A stretch of 64,000 nt of DNA, taken from contig NZ_APND01000002.1 of assembly GCF_040361215.1 (NCBI RefSeq), forward strand, positions 434,001 to 498,000. Reading direction: 5' to 3'. The notes below the pieces were generated by a model. The model had not been told where the DNA came from, searched no databases, and saw nothing but the letters and a program-made list of their open reading frames with translations. Positions 23,324 through 31,587 of the stretch are shown one piece after another; position 1 is the stretch's first letter; each line of letters starts with the position of its first letter. This DNA comes from Salinisphaera dokdonensis. GTDB lineage: Bacteria; Pseudomonadota; Gammaproteobacteria; Nevskiales; Salinisphaeraceae. The position numbers were made by a program, and so were the translations under genes.

Positions 23324-23896
23324 ATGAATAACAAATATAAAATCAAGACTTTCGCGACTGCTGCAACGTTTGCGATCAGTACGCTGTTCGCAGCCAACGC
23401 GTGGGCTGGCGACAATCCGATGGTCGGGGGCGCGGAGATGTCGCCCGACAAGACGATCGTCGAAAACGCCTCGCAGGCCGACAACCTCACCACGCTGGTA
23501 GCGGCGGTGAAAGCGGCCGGCCTGGCGGAAACGCTGTCGGGCGAAGGTCCGTTCACCGTGTTCGCGCCGACCAACGCGGCTTTCGAAAAGCTGCCGGAAG
23601 GTACGGTCGACGAACTGCTGAAGCCGGAGAACAAGGATAAGCTCAAGGCGATCCTGACCTATCACGTGGTACCCGCCAAGGCGACTTCTGACGCCGCCAT
23701 GAAGATGATCGAGGATGACGGCGGTGAGCATCCGGCGCCGACCGTTCAGGGCGAGCAGTTCACCCTGATGATGGAAGGCGAGGACATCGTCATCGAAGAT
23801 GCCCAGGGCAACACCGCCACGGTGACCCAGGCTGACGTGATGCAGTCCAACGGTGTCGTGCACGTGATCGACACGGTGCTCATGCCGAGCATGTAG
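23324..23896 (+). CDS. Secreted fasciclin (FAS1) domain protein
   Basis: FAS1 domains are adhesion or ligand-binding modules found on cell surfaces. The 190-residue product starts MNNKYKIKTFATAATF with a signal peptide ending ANAWA, then one FAS1 domain with the conserved GPFTVFAPTNAAFEKLP (H1 motif), LTYHVVPAK and the C-terminal NGVVHVIDTVLMP (H2 motif). Start at ATG 23324 is supported by GAGGG upstream and by the signal peptide. Its own terminator follows. Exact ligand unknown. Confidence 0.9.
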   Translation: MNNKYKIKTFATAATFAISTLFAANAWAGDNPMVGGAEMSPDKTIVENASQADNLTTLVAAVKAAGLAETLSGEGPFTVFAPTNAAFEKLPEGTVDELLKPENKDKLKAILTYHVVPAKATSDAAMKMIEDDGGEHPAPTVQGEQFTLMMEGEDIVIEDAQGNTATVTQADVMQSNGVVHVIDTVLMPSM

Positions 23897-23924
23897 TCAC
23901 CACGGCTTTCGAGCCTGCGGGACA

Positions 23925-23951
23925 ACGGCCCTCTCGGAGGGCCGTTTTTTT
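23925..23951 (+). terminator. Intrinsic terminator of the fasciclin gene
   Basis: A perfect nine-base-pair stem (ACGGCCCTC / GAGGGCCGT) over a TCG loop runs directly into seven T residues, 28 bases after the stop codon. On the opposite strand the hairpin is not followed by T residues, so it serves the plus strand only. Confidence 0.92.
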
Positions 23952-23985
23952 GTCCAGCGTTCCCGCTCCTTGCGCTCCGAATGGC

Positions 23986-24906
23986 TCAAACCGCGGCCGG
24001 CCGGTGCGCCGACGCGCGCAGCAGATCGATCGTGTAGATGGCTAGCCCCGTCCAGATACAGGCGAAGGTGACGATATCCGCGGGCGTGAAGCGCTCGCCG
24101 AGGATAAGCACGCCGGTGAGAAACTGCAGCGTGGGCGTGAGGTACTGGATGAGACCGAGGGTGCCCAACCGCAGCCGGCGCGCCCCGGCCGCAAACAGCG
24201 TGAAGGGCACGATGGTGAATATGCCGGCGCCAATCAGGAGCGCATCGGTACGAATATCAATCAGCCCGAACGCCGCGTCGCCCTGCGCATAGAGGGTAAC
24301 CAACCATACGAGTGCTATCGGCGCCAGAAACAGCGTCTCCACGAGCAATCCAGTCACGCTGTCGACGGCCAGCTGCTTGCGAATCAGGCCATAAAAGCCG
24401 AATGACATCGCCAGTATCAGCGCCACCCACGGCACCGCACCGTAGGCGATGATCGACAGCAGCACACCGAGTGCGGCGATCGCGACCGCCACCCACTGCA
24501 GCCGCCTTAATCGCTCGCCCAGAAACAGAAATCCGAGGGCGATATTGAGCAAGGGGTTGATGTAGTAGCCAAGACTGGCATCCACGACGTGGCTATTCAC
24601 GACCGCCCAGATGAACGTGCCCCAGTTCGTCGCCACCAGCAGCGCGGTCACGACCAGCGCCCCACACAGGCGCGTATTCGCGAAGACGGCGCGTATCCGG
24701 CCGATACGCCCGAGCGCCAGCGTCAGAACGGCCAGCAGAAGGGCCGTCCAGAGCACGCGATGCAGCAGGATTTCCCAAGCCGAGACGCGCGGGCCGATGA
24801 GATGGAAATACAGCGGCAGAAACCCCCAGCTCAGAAACGCGCCAAAGGCCGCGGCGAGTCCGATTCGGGATACCGGCAGAGCAGCGGACTGCTGTATTGA
24901 GCTCAA
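23986..24906 (-). CDS. rarD: EamA-family permease RarD
   Basis: RarD belongs to the DMT superfamily with ten transmembrane helices in two EamA repeats. The 306-residue protein begins close to the family's conserved segment GAFLSWGFLPLYFHLIG and has FIWAVVNSHVVDASLGYYIN in repeat one, as in RarD. Substrate is not established for the family. The frame opens with TTG at 24906; there is no strong Shine-Dalgarno, so the exact start is uncertain. Confidence 0.88.
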   Translation of the reverse strand: MSSIQQSAALPVSRIGLAAAFGAFLSWGFLPLYFHLIGPRVSAWEILLHRVLWTALLLAVLTLALGRIGRIRAVFANTRLCGALVVTALLVATNWGTFIWAVVNSHVVDASLGYYINPLLNIALGFLFLGERLRRLQWVAVAIAALGVLLSIIAYGAVPWVALILAMSFGFYGLIRKQLAVDSVTGLLVETLFLAPIALVWLVTLYAQGDAAFGLIDIRTDALLIGAGIFTIVPFTLFAAGARRLRLGTLGLIQYLTPTLQFLTGVLILGERFTPADIVTFACIWTGLAIYTIDLLRASAHRPAAV

Positions 24907-25029
24907 GAGATTGCATCCGACGAGGCTTTTGCCCGACGAGGATAGCGTCTCGGCGCAACGCGGATCGCAGCCAAGGCATGCAGCGTGTCTAGCGCGACTC
25001 GCCGCCTGCCCTAAGGCTGGAGCGCTGTC

Positions 25030-26526
25030 TCATGCAGCGTTACGCCGCTCGGACGCGGCCGCATCGAACTGGAGTACGCCGTCCTCGATCGGCTGCTCGA
25101 CCAGCATCTCGCGATCGCGGCTGTAGTGATTCAACACCCGCCACGGTAGCTTGTCGCCCTGGCGCGGCAGCTTGTGGCTGGCACGTTTCACGTAGTTGGA
25201 ATTCAGCGCGTCCATGATCGAGGCATCGACAGGCTGCGCATCCACCGCGCGCGGCGTAGCGCTGCGATAGCCCTTGGCAGCCATATGCTTGAGCAGGCGG
25301 CAGACATAGGCCGCAGCGATATCGGCCTTGAGCGTCCATGAGGCATTGGTATAGCCGAAGACCGCGGCGAGATTCGGCAGGCTCTCGAGCAGTACGCCCT
25401 TGTAGGTCATGTGCTGGCTGGGCGCCTGGACCTCGCCATCCTTCACGATCTCGATATCGCCGAGCATCTGCATGTTCAGACCGGTGGCCGAAATCACGAT
25501 ATCGGCCTCGAGCGTCTTGCCGGACTGCAGCTGAACCCCGTTCTCGGTAAAGGTCTCGATATGGTCGGTGACGATATCGGCCTTTTCCGAGCGCAGCGTC
25601 TTGAACAGATCGCCGTTGGGGACTACGCAGAGACGCTCGTCCCAGGGGTTGTAGGACGGCGTGAAATGACGCATGTCCACGTCCTTGCCGACCTGCTTGC
25701 GCACACTCGCCAGCAGCAGCCGGCGTACCAGCTTCGGATAACGGCGCGACGCCGAATAGATCAAACGCTGGACATGGATATTGCGCTTTCGCGCCATGCC
25801 GAACACCCAGCTGTCGGGCAGCCAGCGCTGCAGCGTCTTGGAGATTTGATCCACCGCGGGTAACGAGGCGATATAGGACGGCGAGCGCTGCAGCATGGTG
25901 ATATGCGCGGTATCTTCGGCCATCGCCGGGATCAGCGTGATCGCGGTCGCGCCGCTGCCGATCACCACCACTTTCTTGTTGCGGTAGTCGAGATCCTCCG
26001 GCCACTGCTGGGGATGGATGAGCTGGCCCTTGAAGCGGTCCGCGCCCGGGAAATCGGGCATGTGGCCGGCGTCGTATCGGTAGTAGCCCGTGCACAGCAC
26101 GAGATAGCGCGCCCGCCAGCTACGGCTCTCGCCGCTGGCTTCGTCCAGGACGGTCAGCGTCCAGCAGGCCTCATCGCTGGACCAGGACGCGCGCTCGGTC
26201 TTCTGGCCGTAATGGATCTGGTCCTCGATGCCGTATTCGCGCGCGGTATCGACCAGATACTCGCGGATCGATCCACCATCCGACAGCGTTTTCGGTTCCT
26301 GCCAGGGCCGAAAACGATAGCCGAAAGTGAACATGTCGGAATCCGAGCGGATACCGGGATAACGAAACAGATCCCAGGTCCCGCCAATCGCCGTCCGCCG
26401 CTCCAGGATAGCGAACGACTGATCCGGACATTCCTCGCGCAGATGACAAGCCATGCCGATGCCGGAAATGCCCGCGCCAACAATCAGCACGTCCAGAACT
26501 TCAGTTGCATTCGGAGCTTGCGACAT
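25030..26526 (-). CDS. almA: AlmA-like flavin monooxygenase (long-chain alkane / Baeyer-Villiger type)
   Basis: This 498-residue flavoprotein resembles AlmA, the monooxygenase used by Acinetobacter and Alcanivorax on long-chain alkanes. It has the FAD-binding GAGISG (17-22), the extended GGTWDLFRYPGIRSDSDM segment shared with AlmA, the class-B monooxygenase fingerprint FKGQLIHPQQW (FxGxxxHxxxW) and an NADPH-binding VIGSGATA. I prefer ATG 26526 over one six codons upstream because the AAGG Shine-Dalgarno overlaps the earlier codon. Expression is probably controlled at the palindrome at 26537. The substrate could instead be a ketone; AlmA is my best match from memory, not from a search. Confidence 0.8.
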   Translation of the reverse strand: MSQAPNATEVLDVLIVGAGISGIGMACHLREECPDQSFAILERRTAIGGTWDLFRYPGIRSDSDMFTFGYRFRPWQEPKTLSDGGSIREYLVDTAREYGIEDQIHYGQKTERASWSSDEACWTLTVLDEASGESRSWRARYLVLCTGYYRYDAGHMPDFPGADRFKGQLIHPQQWPEDLDYRNKKVVVIGSGATAITLIPAMAEDTAHITMLQRSPSYIASLPAVDQISKTLQRWLPDSWVFGMARKRNIHVQRLIYSASRRYPKLVRRLLLASVRKQVGKDVDMRHFTPSYNPWDERLCVVPNGDLFKTLRSEKADIVTDHIETFTENGVQLQSGKTLEADIVISATGLNMQMLGDIEIVKDGEVQAPSQHMTYKGVLLESLPNLAAVFGYTNASWTLKADIAAAYVCRLLKHMAAKGYRSATPRAVDAQPVDASIMDALNSNYVKRASHKLPRQGDKLPWRVLNHYSRDREMLVEQPIEDGVLQFDAAASERRNAA

Positions 26527-26536
26527 AACGACCAAC

Positions 26537-26558
26537 CTTCTCATTGAGCAATGAGAAG
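26537..26558. promoter_or_regulatory. Palindromic operator at the almA transcription start
   Basis: Nine bases CTTCTCATT are exactly mirrored by AATGAGAAG around a four-base GAGC centre whose outer G and C also pair, giving a 22-bp near-perfect palindrome. It starts immediately downstream of the predicted -10 element and covers the predicted +1, the place where a dimeric (for example TetR- or GntR-type) repressor would act. No regulator gene is adjacent. Confidence 0.6.
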
Positions 26559-26587
26559 ATTATGGACTCAAGTGTCCGCGCGGCCAA
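26559..26587 (-). promoter_or_regulatory. Candidate almA promoter
   Basis: On the minus strand TTGGCC (26582-26587) and CATAAT (26559-26564) are separated by 17 bases. The -10 matches five of six consensus positions and the -35 four of six. The start of transcription would fall within the adjoining palindrome. Confidence 0.5.
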
Positions 26588-26675
26588 ATCTGCTTTACGC
26601 GAGCGTCTCGCTGGCACCTCTTGCCGAGGCGAAGGCTAGAACAACCCACCTTAAAGCGAACACCACGCCGGGCGC

Positions 26676-28151
26676 CTAGCCGGAGCTGCGTTTCGCCGGC
26701 TGCTTCTTGCGTCGGGTGGCCGTGGTCTTCTCCGGCTTGTCTGTCTTGCCCTGCGTATCGCCATAGGCAGCACGCAGCTCATCGAGCGTTTCGCCAGCAT
26801 AGACCGCCAGTCGCTGCATCGACGGCAGGGTTTCGCGACAGCCGATGAAGCCGAAGCCGAGCGTATCCGCATAGCCGTGCACGGTGATATTGAGCGCCTG
26901 GCCATGGGTCACCAGCGACGTGGGATAGAACGCCTCCATCTCCGCGCCCATCACATACAACGGACCGGGCGGGCCCGGCACGTTGGACACAGTGACGTTG
27001 AAGACAGGGCGTGTGCGCCCACCCATGCCCGTGACCAACGACAGGATGTACGGCGCCATCAGCGCCACCGTGTACTGCGTGATCGACGCAGCCGACAGCC
27101 GCGCCAGCTCGCGCTTGGCCCGCAGAGTAGAATCCGCGATGGCCTGCAGACGCTCGGTGGGGGATTCGATGTCGGTCCCGAGATTAGCCACGATGAAGGT
27201 AATGGCGTTGCCGGCCTCCTGATCGTCTGCCGGGCGCACGGAGACCGGGATGCCGGCCGTGAGCGGCCGCTTGGGCAGTTCGCCAATCTCGCGCAGATAG
27301 CGGCGCAGCGCGCCGCCACAGATCGCCAGCACGATATCGTTGATCGTCACATGCGCATTGGCTGCGAGCGCCTTGAACTCGGTCAGCGAGTAGAGCTGGG
27401 TGGCATAGCGCCGCTGCGACTGGATGCGGCTGTTGAGCACCGAGGATGACGACGAAAACGGCAGGCCCGCCGTGCCGGTACTCGAACGCGCGCTCTTGAG
27501 CATGCTGCGCACAACACGCGCAAAACCCGGCAGCGAACCGACCTGTTCGGCCGCGCCGCCCATCAACTCGGCGACCGCGCGATACATACCCGGGCGAACT
27601 TCGCTCGGTGACCGCTTGCGACGCTTCTTCGGCTCGACCGCCCAGAACGGCGGGCGATCCATGTCGTTCGCGTCGCTGGCGAGTGCGCGCGCGAGCTGGC
27701 GCATACCGGCAATGCCATCGATCAACGAATGATGGAGCTTGATATAGATCGCGAAGCGATTGCCTTCCAGCCCCTCGATCAGATGCGCCTCCCAGGGCGG
27801 ATGGCGAAAATCCAGCGGGTGGCTGTGCAGACGCGAGGCCAGTTCGCCGAGCTCGCGCTCGCCGCCCGGATAGGGCAGCGCCGAGTGGCGAAAATGGTAT
27901 TCGACGTCGATCTCGTCGAGCAGCTCCCATTCCGGCGCCACATTGCGCAGCCGGCCCGCGCGCAGCCGATGGTTCCACGGCGAATAGGCCTGGGTGAAGC
28001 TGTGATAGTGCTCGACGATCCTGCGAGGCAGATCCTTCGGCGCGTCATCGGGCATCTTGAACGTCAACAGCCCACCCACCTGCATGGGCGCGTTTTCTGT
28101 CTCGACGTTCAGCCAGGCCGTATCGACCAGATTGAGGCGCTTGGTCTCCAT
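26676..28151 (-). CDS. Wax ester synthase / diacylglycerol acyltransferase (WS/DGAT)
   Basis: WS/DGAT enzymes esterify acyl-CoA with fatty alcohols or diacylglycerol to make storage wax esters or triacylglycerol. The 491-residue protein has the catalytic HHxxxDG motif as HHSLIDG (His140, His141, Asp145), the conserved NVSNVPGPP-like stretch (VTVSNVPGPPGPLY) and the usual amphipathic C-terminal half. The last 25 residues are Lys/Arg/Thr-rich and probably disordered. It is directly upstream of almA on the same strand, but almA has its own promoter. Confidence 0.93.
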   Translation of the reverse strand: METKRLNLVDTAWLNVETENAPMQVGGLLTFKMPDDAPKDLPRRIVEHYHSFTQAYSPWNHRLRAGRLRNVAPEWELLDEIDVEYHFRHSALPYPGGERELGELASRLHSHPLDFRHPPWEAHLIEGLEGNRFAIYIKLHHSLIDGIAGMRQLARALASDANDMDRPPFWAVEPKKRRKRSPSEVRPGMYRAVAELMGGAAEQVGSLPGFARVVRSMLKSARSSTGTAGLPFSSSSSVLNSRIQSQRRYATQLYSLTEFKALAANAHVTINDIVLAICGGALRRYLREIGELPKRPLTAGIPVSVRPADDQEAGNAITFIVANLGTDIESPTERLQAIADSTLRAKRELARLSAASITQYTVALMAPYILSLVTGMGGRTRPVFNVTVSNVPGPPGPLYVMGAEMEAFYPTSLVTHGQALNITVHGYADTLGFGFIGCRETLPSMQRLAVYAGETLDELRAAYGDTQGKTDKPEKTTATRRKKQPAKRSSG

Positions 28152-28560
28152 CGACGTCTTCTCCTATTCGCACACAAGTGCCGGGCAAGCCGGCATGGTC
28201 TTTACCAGCACACGCAGATCGCCAGTTTACGCAGCGCTCTGATTTTGAAAATAGTTATTTTTAGCCAGACGATACCGATTGTTGTCGGCCACCCGCAGGC
28301 GGGCAGGCTGACGGTATTTACTCTGCGCCTTTTTGCTTCGCGGCGCACGCCCTGCGACCTAGCTAATTCGTCGCGCAAACCGTGACCTTGAACGCATATG
28401 CGCGTTCCCACTCTACGCGCAGACGAGCGGAAGAAACGTCCGCATGAATACGGGCACGAGGGAACGCGACAGCCGGGGCCGGCCCAAGAGGAAGGACGAA
28501 TGGGACAGGCTAGGTTCTGCAGCTTTTCGCCGCAGGAAACCGGCCCCGCGATGCGAATCG
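28152..28560. other. 409-base intergenic region between WS/DGAT and the MAPEG gene
   Basis: No convincing gene is seen. An AT-rich island (about 28240-28265) upstream of the wax-ester synthase start is a plausible promoter area, but no clear -35/-10 pair was found. A nine-base inverted match (CCGGGGCCGG near 28475, CCGGCCCCG near 28540) lies close to the MAPEG stop codon and might form a long-range stem. Confidence 0.4.
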
Positions 28561-28962
28561 CTAGCCGATGGCCGCCACAATGAACAACGCGACCGTGCAG
28601 GCGGCCGCGCCGCCCCAGACCAGGCTGCGCATCGTGGCGCGATCGCTGATATAGCACCAGCCATAAACCAGCCGCAGCAGCACGAACAGCACCGCGAACA
28701 GATTGATCGCGCCGATCGAGCCGCCGGAGATGACGGCGATGATCACGCCCGCCGCAAACGGCGGAAACGCTTCGAAGGAATTGAGCTGCGCCCAGTAGGC
28801 ACGTCGCTGCGGCCCTTCGGCCTGCTCTTCGAGCCAGCGCCGCGGATGGTGGTTTTCCTTCAGCCCCATCTTTTTCGGGCCGCCGGCTTTCGCATAGAGC
28901 ACGAAACCGAAGGGCATGAACGCCGCGATGAGCACACACCAGTACGCCAGAATCATTGCCAT
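28561..28962 (-). CDS. MAPEG family membrane protein
   Basis: MAPEG proteins are small four-helix integral membrane enzymes of glutathione and eicosanoid metabolism; the bacterial ones are mostly uncharacterised. The 133-residue product has four hydrophobic segments (about 4-24, 66-84, 84-104 and 112-132) and the family pattern of an acidic/Asn residue pair with aromatic neighbours in NSFEAFPPFAAGV. It lies 69 bases after prpC in the same direction, so it may be the last gene of the acuI-prpC operon. Confidence 0.85.
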   Translation of the reverse strand: MAMILAYWCVLIAAFMPFGFVLYAKAGGPKKMGLKENHHPRRWLEEQAEGPQRRAYWAQLNSFEAFPPFAAGVIIAVISGGSIGAINLFAVLFVLLRLVYGWCYISDRATMRSLVWGGAAACTVALFIVAAIG

Positions 28963-29031
28963 CTCCTTTTATCCATTGTTATCGAGAGGGTCGCGACCCG
29001 ATCATACCGGCGCGCGCCGGATTCAGCGGAC

Positions 29032-30165
29032 TCAGGCCCCGCGCTGATCAATCGGACGGAAATCACGCACTTCCGGGCCGACATATTCCGCGTTGGGGCG
29101 GATCAGGCGGTTGTCGTCACGCTGCTCGAAGATATGCGCGCCCCAGCCGGTCAGCCGCGAGATCACGAAAATCGGCGTGAACAGCTTCGTCGGGATACCG
29201 AGGAAGTGGTAGGCCGTCGCATGATAGAAGTCGGCATTCGGGAACATGCCCTTCTCGTCGAGCATGACCTGCTCGAGGCGCTCCGAGATCGCGTACAGGT
29301 TCTGCTTGTAGGCGTCGTCGCCGGCCAGCTTCTTCGACCATTCCTTGATGATGCCGTTGCGCGGATCCGCCTTCTTGTAGACCCGGTGGCCGAAGCCCAT
29401 GATCTTTTCCTTGTCGGCCAACATCTGCTTCAGGCCGGCCTCGGCGTCGTCCGGATCCTTGAAGGTCTGGATCAGCTCCATGGCCTTTTCGTTGGCGCCG
29501 CCGTGCAGCGGCCCACGCAGCGCGCCGATGGCGGCGACCGTGGCCGAATAGAAATCGCTCAGGGTCGCCGTGACCACGCGCGCGGTGAACGTCGAGGCGT
29601 TGAACTCGTGTTCTGCATAGAGAATCAGCGAGGTCGACATGCACTTGATGGCGTCTTCCGACGGCTTCTCGCCGTGCAGCAGATGCAAGAAGTGGCCGCC
29701 GATCTTGTCGTCGTCGGTATCCACTTCGATACGCTTGCCGGATTCCACGAAGTGGTACCAGTACATCAGCATCGACGGAAAGCTGGCGAGCAGCCGGTCG
29801 GCAACATCGTGCTGCTGCTTGGCCGGGTCGTTTTCCTGCTCTATGGTGCCCAGCACGGAGGCGCCGGTGCGCATGACATCCATCGGGTGGGTGTCGCGCG
29901 GCAGCACTTCGAGCGCCGTCTTCACGCCGTCGGGCAGCGTGCGCATGCCGGCCAGACGCTTCTTGTAGTCGTCCAGCTGGCCCTGTGTGGGCAGCTCGCC
30001 GTAGAGCATGAGATAGGCGACTTCCTCGAACTCGGCCTTGGCCGCGAGATCCTCGATCAGGTAGCCGCGATAGGTGAGGCCCACGCCCTGCTTGCCGACC
30101 GTACAGATCGAAGTCTTGCCGGCGGTGACGCCCGCCAGGCCTGCGGTGTTTTCAGTCTTGCTCAT
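29032..30165 (-). CDS. prpC: 2-methylcitrate synthase / citrate synthase
   Basis: PrpC condenses propionyl-CoA with oxaloacetate to 2-methylcitrate. The 377-residue length is that of the short methylcitrate-synthase type, not the larger GltA. Catalytic elements visible are His in RGPLHGGANEKAME, His in MGFGHRVYKKADPR and Asp in ADFYHATAYHFLGIPTK. The TGWGAHIFEQR stretch is typical of PrpC. No prpB or prpD is adjacent, so the rest of the methylcitrate cycle is elsewhere. It follows acuI by 45 bases, linking propionyl-CoA production to its consumption. Confidence 0.92.
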   Translation of the reverse strand: MSKTENTAGLAGVTAGKTSICTVGKQGVGLTYRGYLIEDLAAKAEFEEVAYLMLYGELPTQGQLDDYKKRLAGMRTLPDGVKTALEVLPRDTHPMDVMRTGASVLGTIEQENDPAKQQHDVADRLLASFPSMLMYWYHFVESGKRIEVDTDDDKIGGHFLHLLHGEKPSEDAIKCMSTSLILYAEHEFNASTFTARVVTATLSDFYSATVAAIGALRGPLHGGANEKAMELIQTFKDPDDAEAGLKQMLADKEKIMGFGHRVYKKADPRNGIIKEWSKKLAGDDAYKQNLYAISERLEQVMLDEKGMFPNADFYHATAYHFLGIPTKLFTPIFVISRLTGWGAHIFEQRDDNRLIRPNAEYVGPEVRDFRPIDQRGA

Positions 30166-30210
30166 GCCCTGCTCCCGGGAATTTCTTTCTAACCAACGTG
30201 ATGCGTCGTA

Positions 30211-31197
30211 TCAGGCCTGGATGTCGACCACCGTGCGACCGGTGTTCTCACCGGCCATGATCTTCTCGCACACGCCGTGAACGTCGGCCAAGCCTACGGT
30301 TTCTGTCGCGATCGCGTCCAGATGTGCCGGCTTCTGGTCGCCCGAGAGCGAAGCCCAGATTTCCTCGCGCCAGGCGTTCGGGCATTCCACCGAATGGATG
30401 CCCAGCAACGACACGCCGCGCAGGATGAACGGCATCACCGTGGTGGCCAGCTTGGGCCCACCGGCGAGGCCAATGGCAGCGACGTTTCCGTACGGCTGAA
30501 CCTGGGCGACGATATTGGCGAGCAGGTCGCCGCCGACCGCGTCGATCGCGCCGGCATAGACCGGCTTGCCCAGCGGCTTGCCCTCGATATCAAGCGCGTC
30601 CGGCGTGATGACGTCGCTGGCGCCGAGCTTCTTGAGGAAATCGCCCTCGGCGTCGGCCTTGCGAGAGACCGCCACCACTTCATAGCCGGCCCGCGCCAGG
30701 ATATCGACTGCGAACATACCCACGCCGCCGGTCGCTCCGGTGACCAGCACCGGCCCGTCCTCGGGTTTCTGGAAGTTGTCGGTCATGCGCTTGACCGCCA
30801 TGCCCGCGGTGAAACCGGCCGTGCCCAGCGCCATGGTCTGCCACAGCGTCAGCCCCTCGGGCTTTTTCACCACGCATTCCGCGGGGATGCGCACGTACTC
30901 GGCCAGGCCGCCGTCGCGCGTCTCGCTCATGAACCAGCCGGTCACGACCACTTCGTCGCCGGGCGAAAAGCGGTCGTCCTCGCTGGACTCGACCACACCG
31001 GCCACATCGATACCGGCATTGAGCGGACGCTTGCGCGCGACTTTGCCCTTGCCGGTGATCGCCAGTGCATCCTTGAAGTTCAACGAGGAGTAACGGGACT
31101 TGATGACGACATTGCCTTCGCTGAGCTCGTTGAGCTCCATATCGGTGATGTCGGCGCTCGTGCCGTTGTCGGTATCGACGATGCGCAGTGCTTTCAT
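30211..31197 (-). CDS. acuI: Acrylyl-CoA reductase-like MDR oxidoreductase (AcuI/YhdH)
   Basis: AcuI (YhdH) reduces acrylyl-CoA to propionyl-CoA with NADPH, which detoxifies acrylate and feeds propionate metabolism. The 328-residue zinc-independent MDR protein shows SSLNFKDALAITGKGKV and PGD-type loop SPGDEVVVTGW, both close to E. coli YhdH, and the nucleotide-binding TGATGGVGM. Start is ATG 31197 (MKALRIVDTD); the frame is open for 35 more codons upstream but that part is not family-like. It is divergent from dodecin, with a palindrome between them. Confidence 0.87.
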   Translation of the reverse strand: MKALRIVDTDNGTSADITDMELNELSEGNVVIKSRYSSLNFKDALAITGKGKVARKRPLNAGIDVAGVVESSEDDRFSPGDEVVVTGWFMSETRDGGLAEYVRIPAECVVKKPEGLTLWQTMALGTAGFTAGMAVKRMTDNFQKPEDGPVLVTGATGGVGMFAVDILARAGYEVVAVSRKADAEGDFLKKLGASDVITPDALDIEGKPLGKPVYAGAIDAVGGDLLANIVAQVQPYGNVAAIGLAGGPKLATTVMPFILRGVSLLGIHSVECPNAWREEIWASLSGDQKPAHLDAIATETVGLADVHGVCEKIMAGENTGRTVVDIQA

Positions 31198-31242
31198 ATC
31201 CGGGTCTTCGTGGCTGAAGTCAGGCCGCGTTTGTATCACATT

Positions 31243-31254
31243 GAACAAGTGTTC
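31243..31254. promoter_or_regulatory. Small palindrome between acuI and dodecin
   Basis: GAACA-AG-TGTTC is a perfect inverted repeat, 46 bases upstream of the acuI start and about 70 upstream of dodecin. It could be an operator for either gene. Short palindromes arise by chance, so support is limited. Confidence 0.3.
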
Positions 31255-31322
31255 GGCAGCGCTTGAGGCCTTCGGGACTCGGGCGTAGGCTTGCCGGGTC
31301 AAATCTTCAAAGAGAATGATTC

Positions 31323-31541
31323 ATGAGCGATAACGTATATAAATCCGTCGAACTGACCGGCTCCTCCGAGACCAGCCAGGAAGATGCCGTACGCACGGCG
31401 ATTGCCGAGGCTTCCAAGACGATCGGCAACATGCGCTGGTTCCAGGTCACCGGCGTTCGCGGCCATATCGAGAACAACGAGGTTGCCCATTGGCAGGTCT
31501 CGGTAAAGGTCGGCTTCACCCTCGAAGAAAAAGCGGGATGA
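31323..31541 (+). CDS. Dodecin family flavin-binding protein
   Basis: Dodecins form hollow dodecamers that bind and buffer riboflavin, FMN or FAD. The 72-residue protein (MSDNVYKSVELTGSS) covers the whole family length and retains the stacking Trp39 in NMRWFQVTG and the Gln in HWQVSVKVGF. Start at ATG 31323 has AAAGAGAA upstream. Known dodecins of halophiles have the same fold; ligand is not decided by sequence alone. Confidence 0.93.
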   Translation: MSDNVYKSVELTGSSETSQEDAVRTAIAEASKTIGNMRWFQVTGVRGHIENNEVAHWQVSVKVGFTLEEKAG

Positions 31542-31587
31542 ACCCCGAACGCCTGCTAGTGGGGGTTACCTACCGCGGCTATCCGTC

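Noticed and set aside
25188..25200. Half parS-like sequence CGTTTCACGT inside almA
   Set aside because: Only one half-site matches the consensus and it lies in coding sequence.
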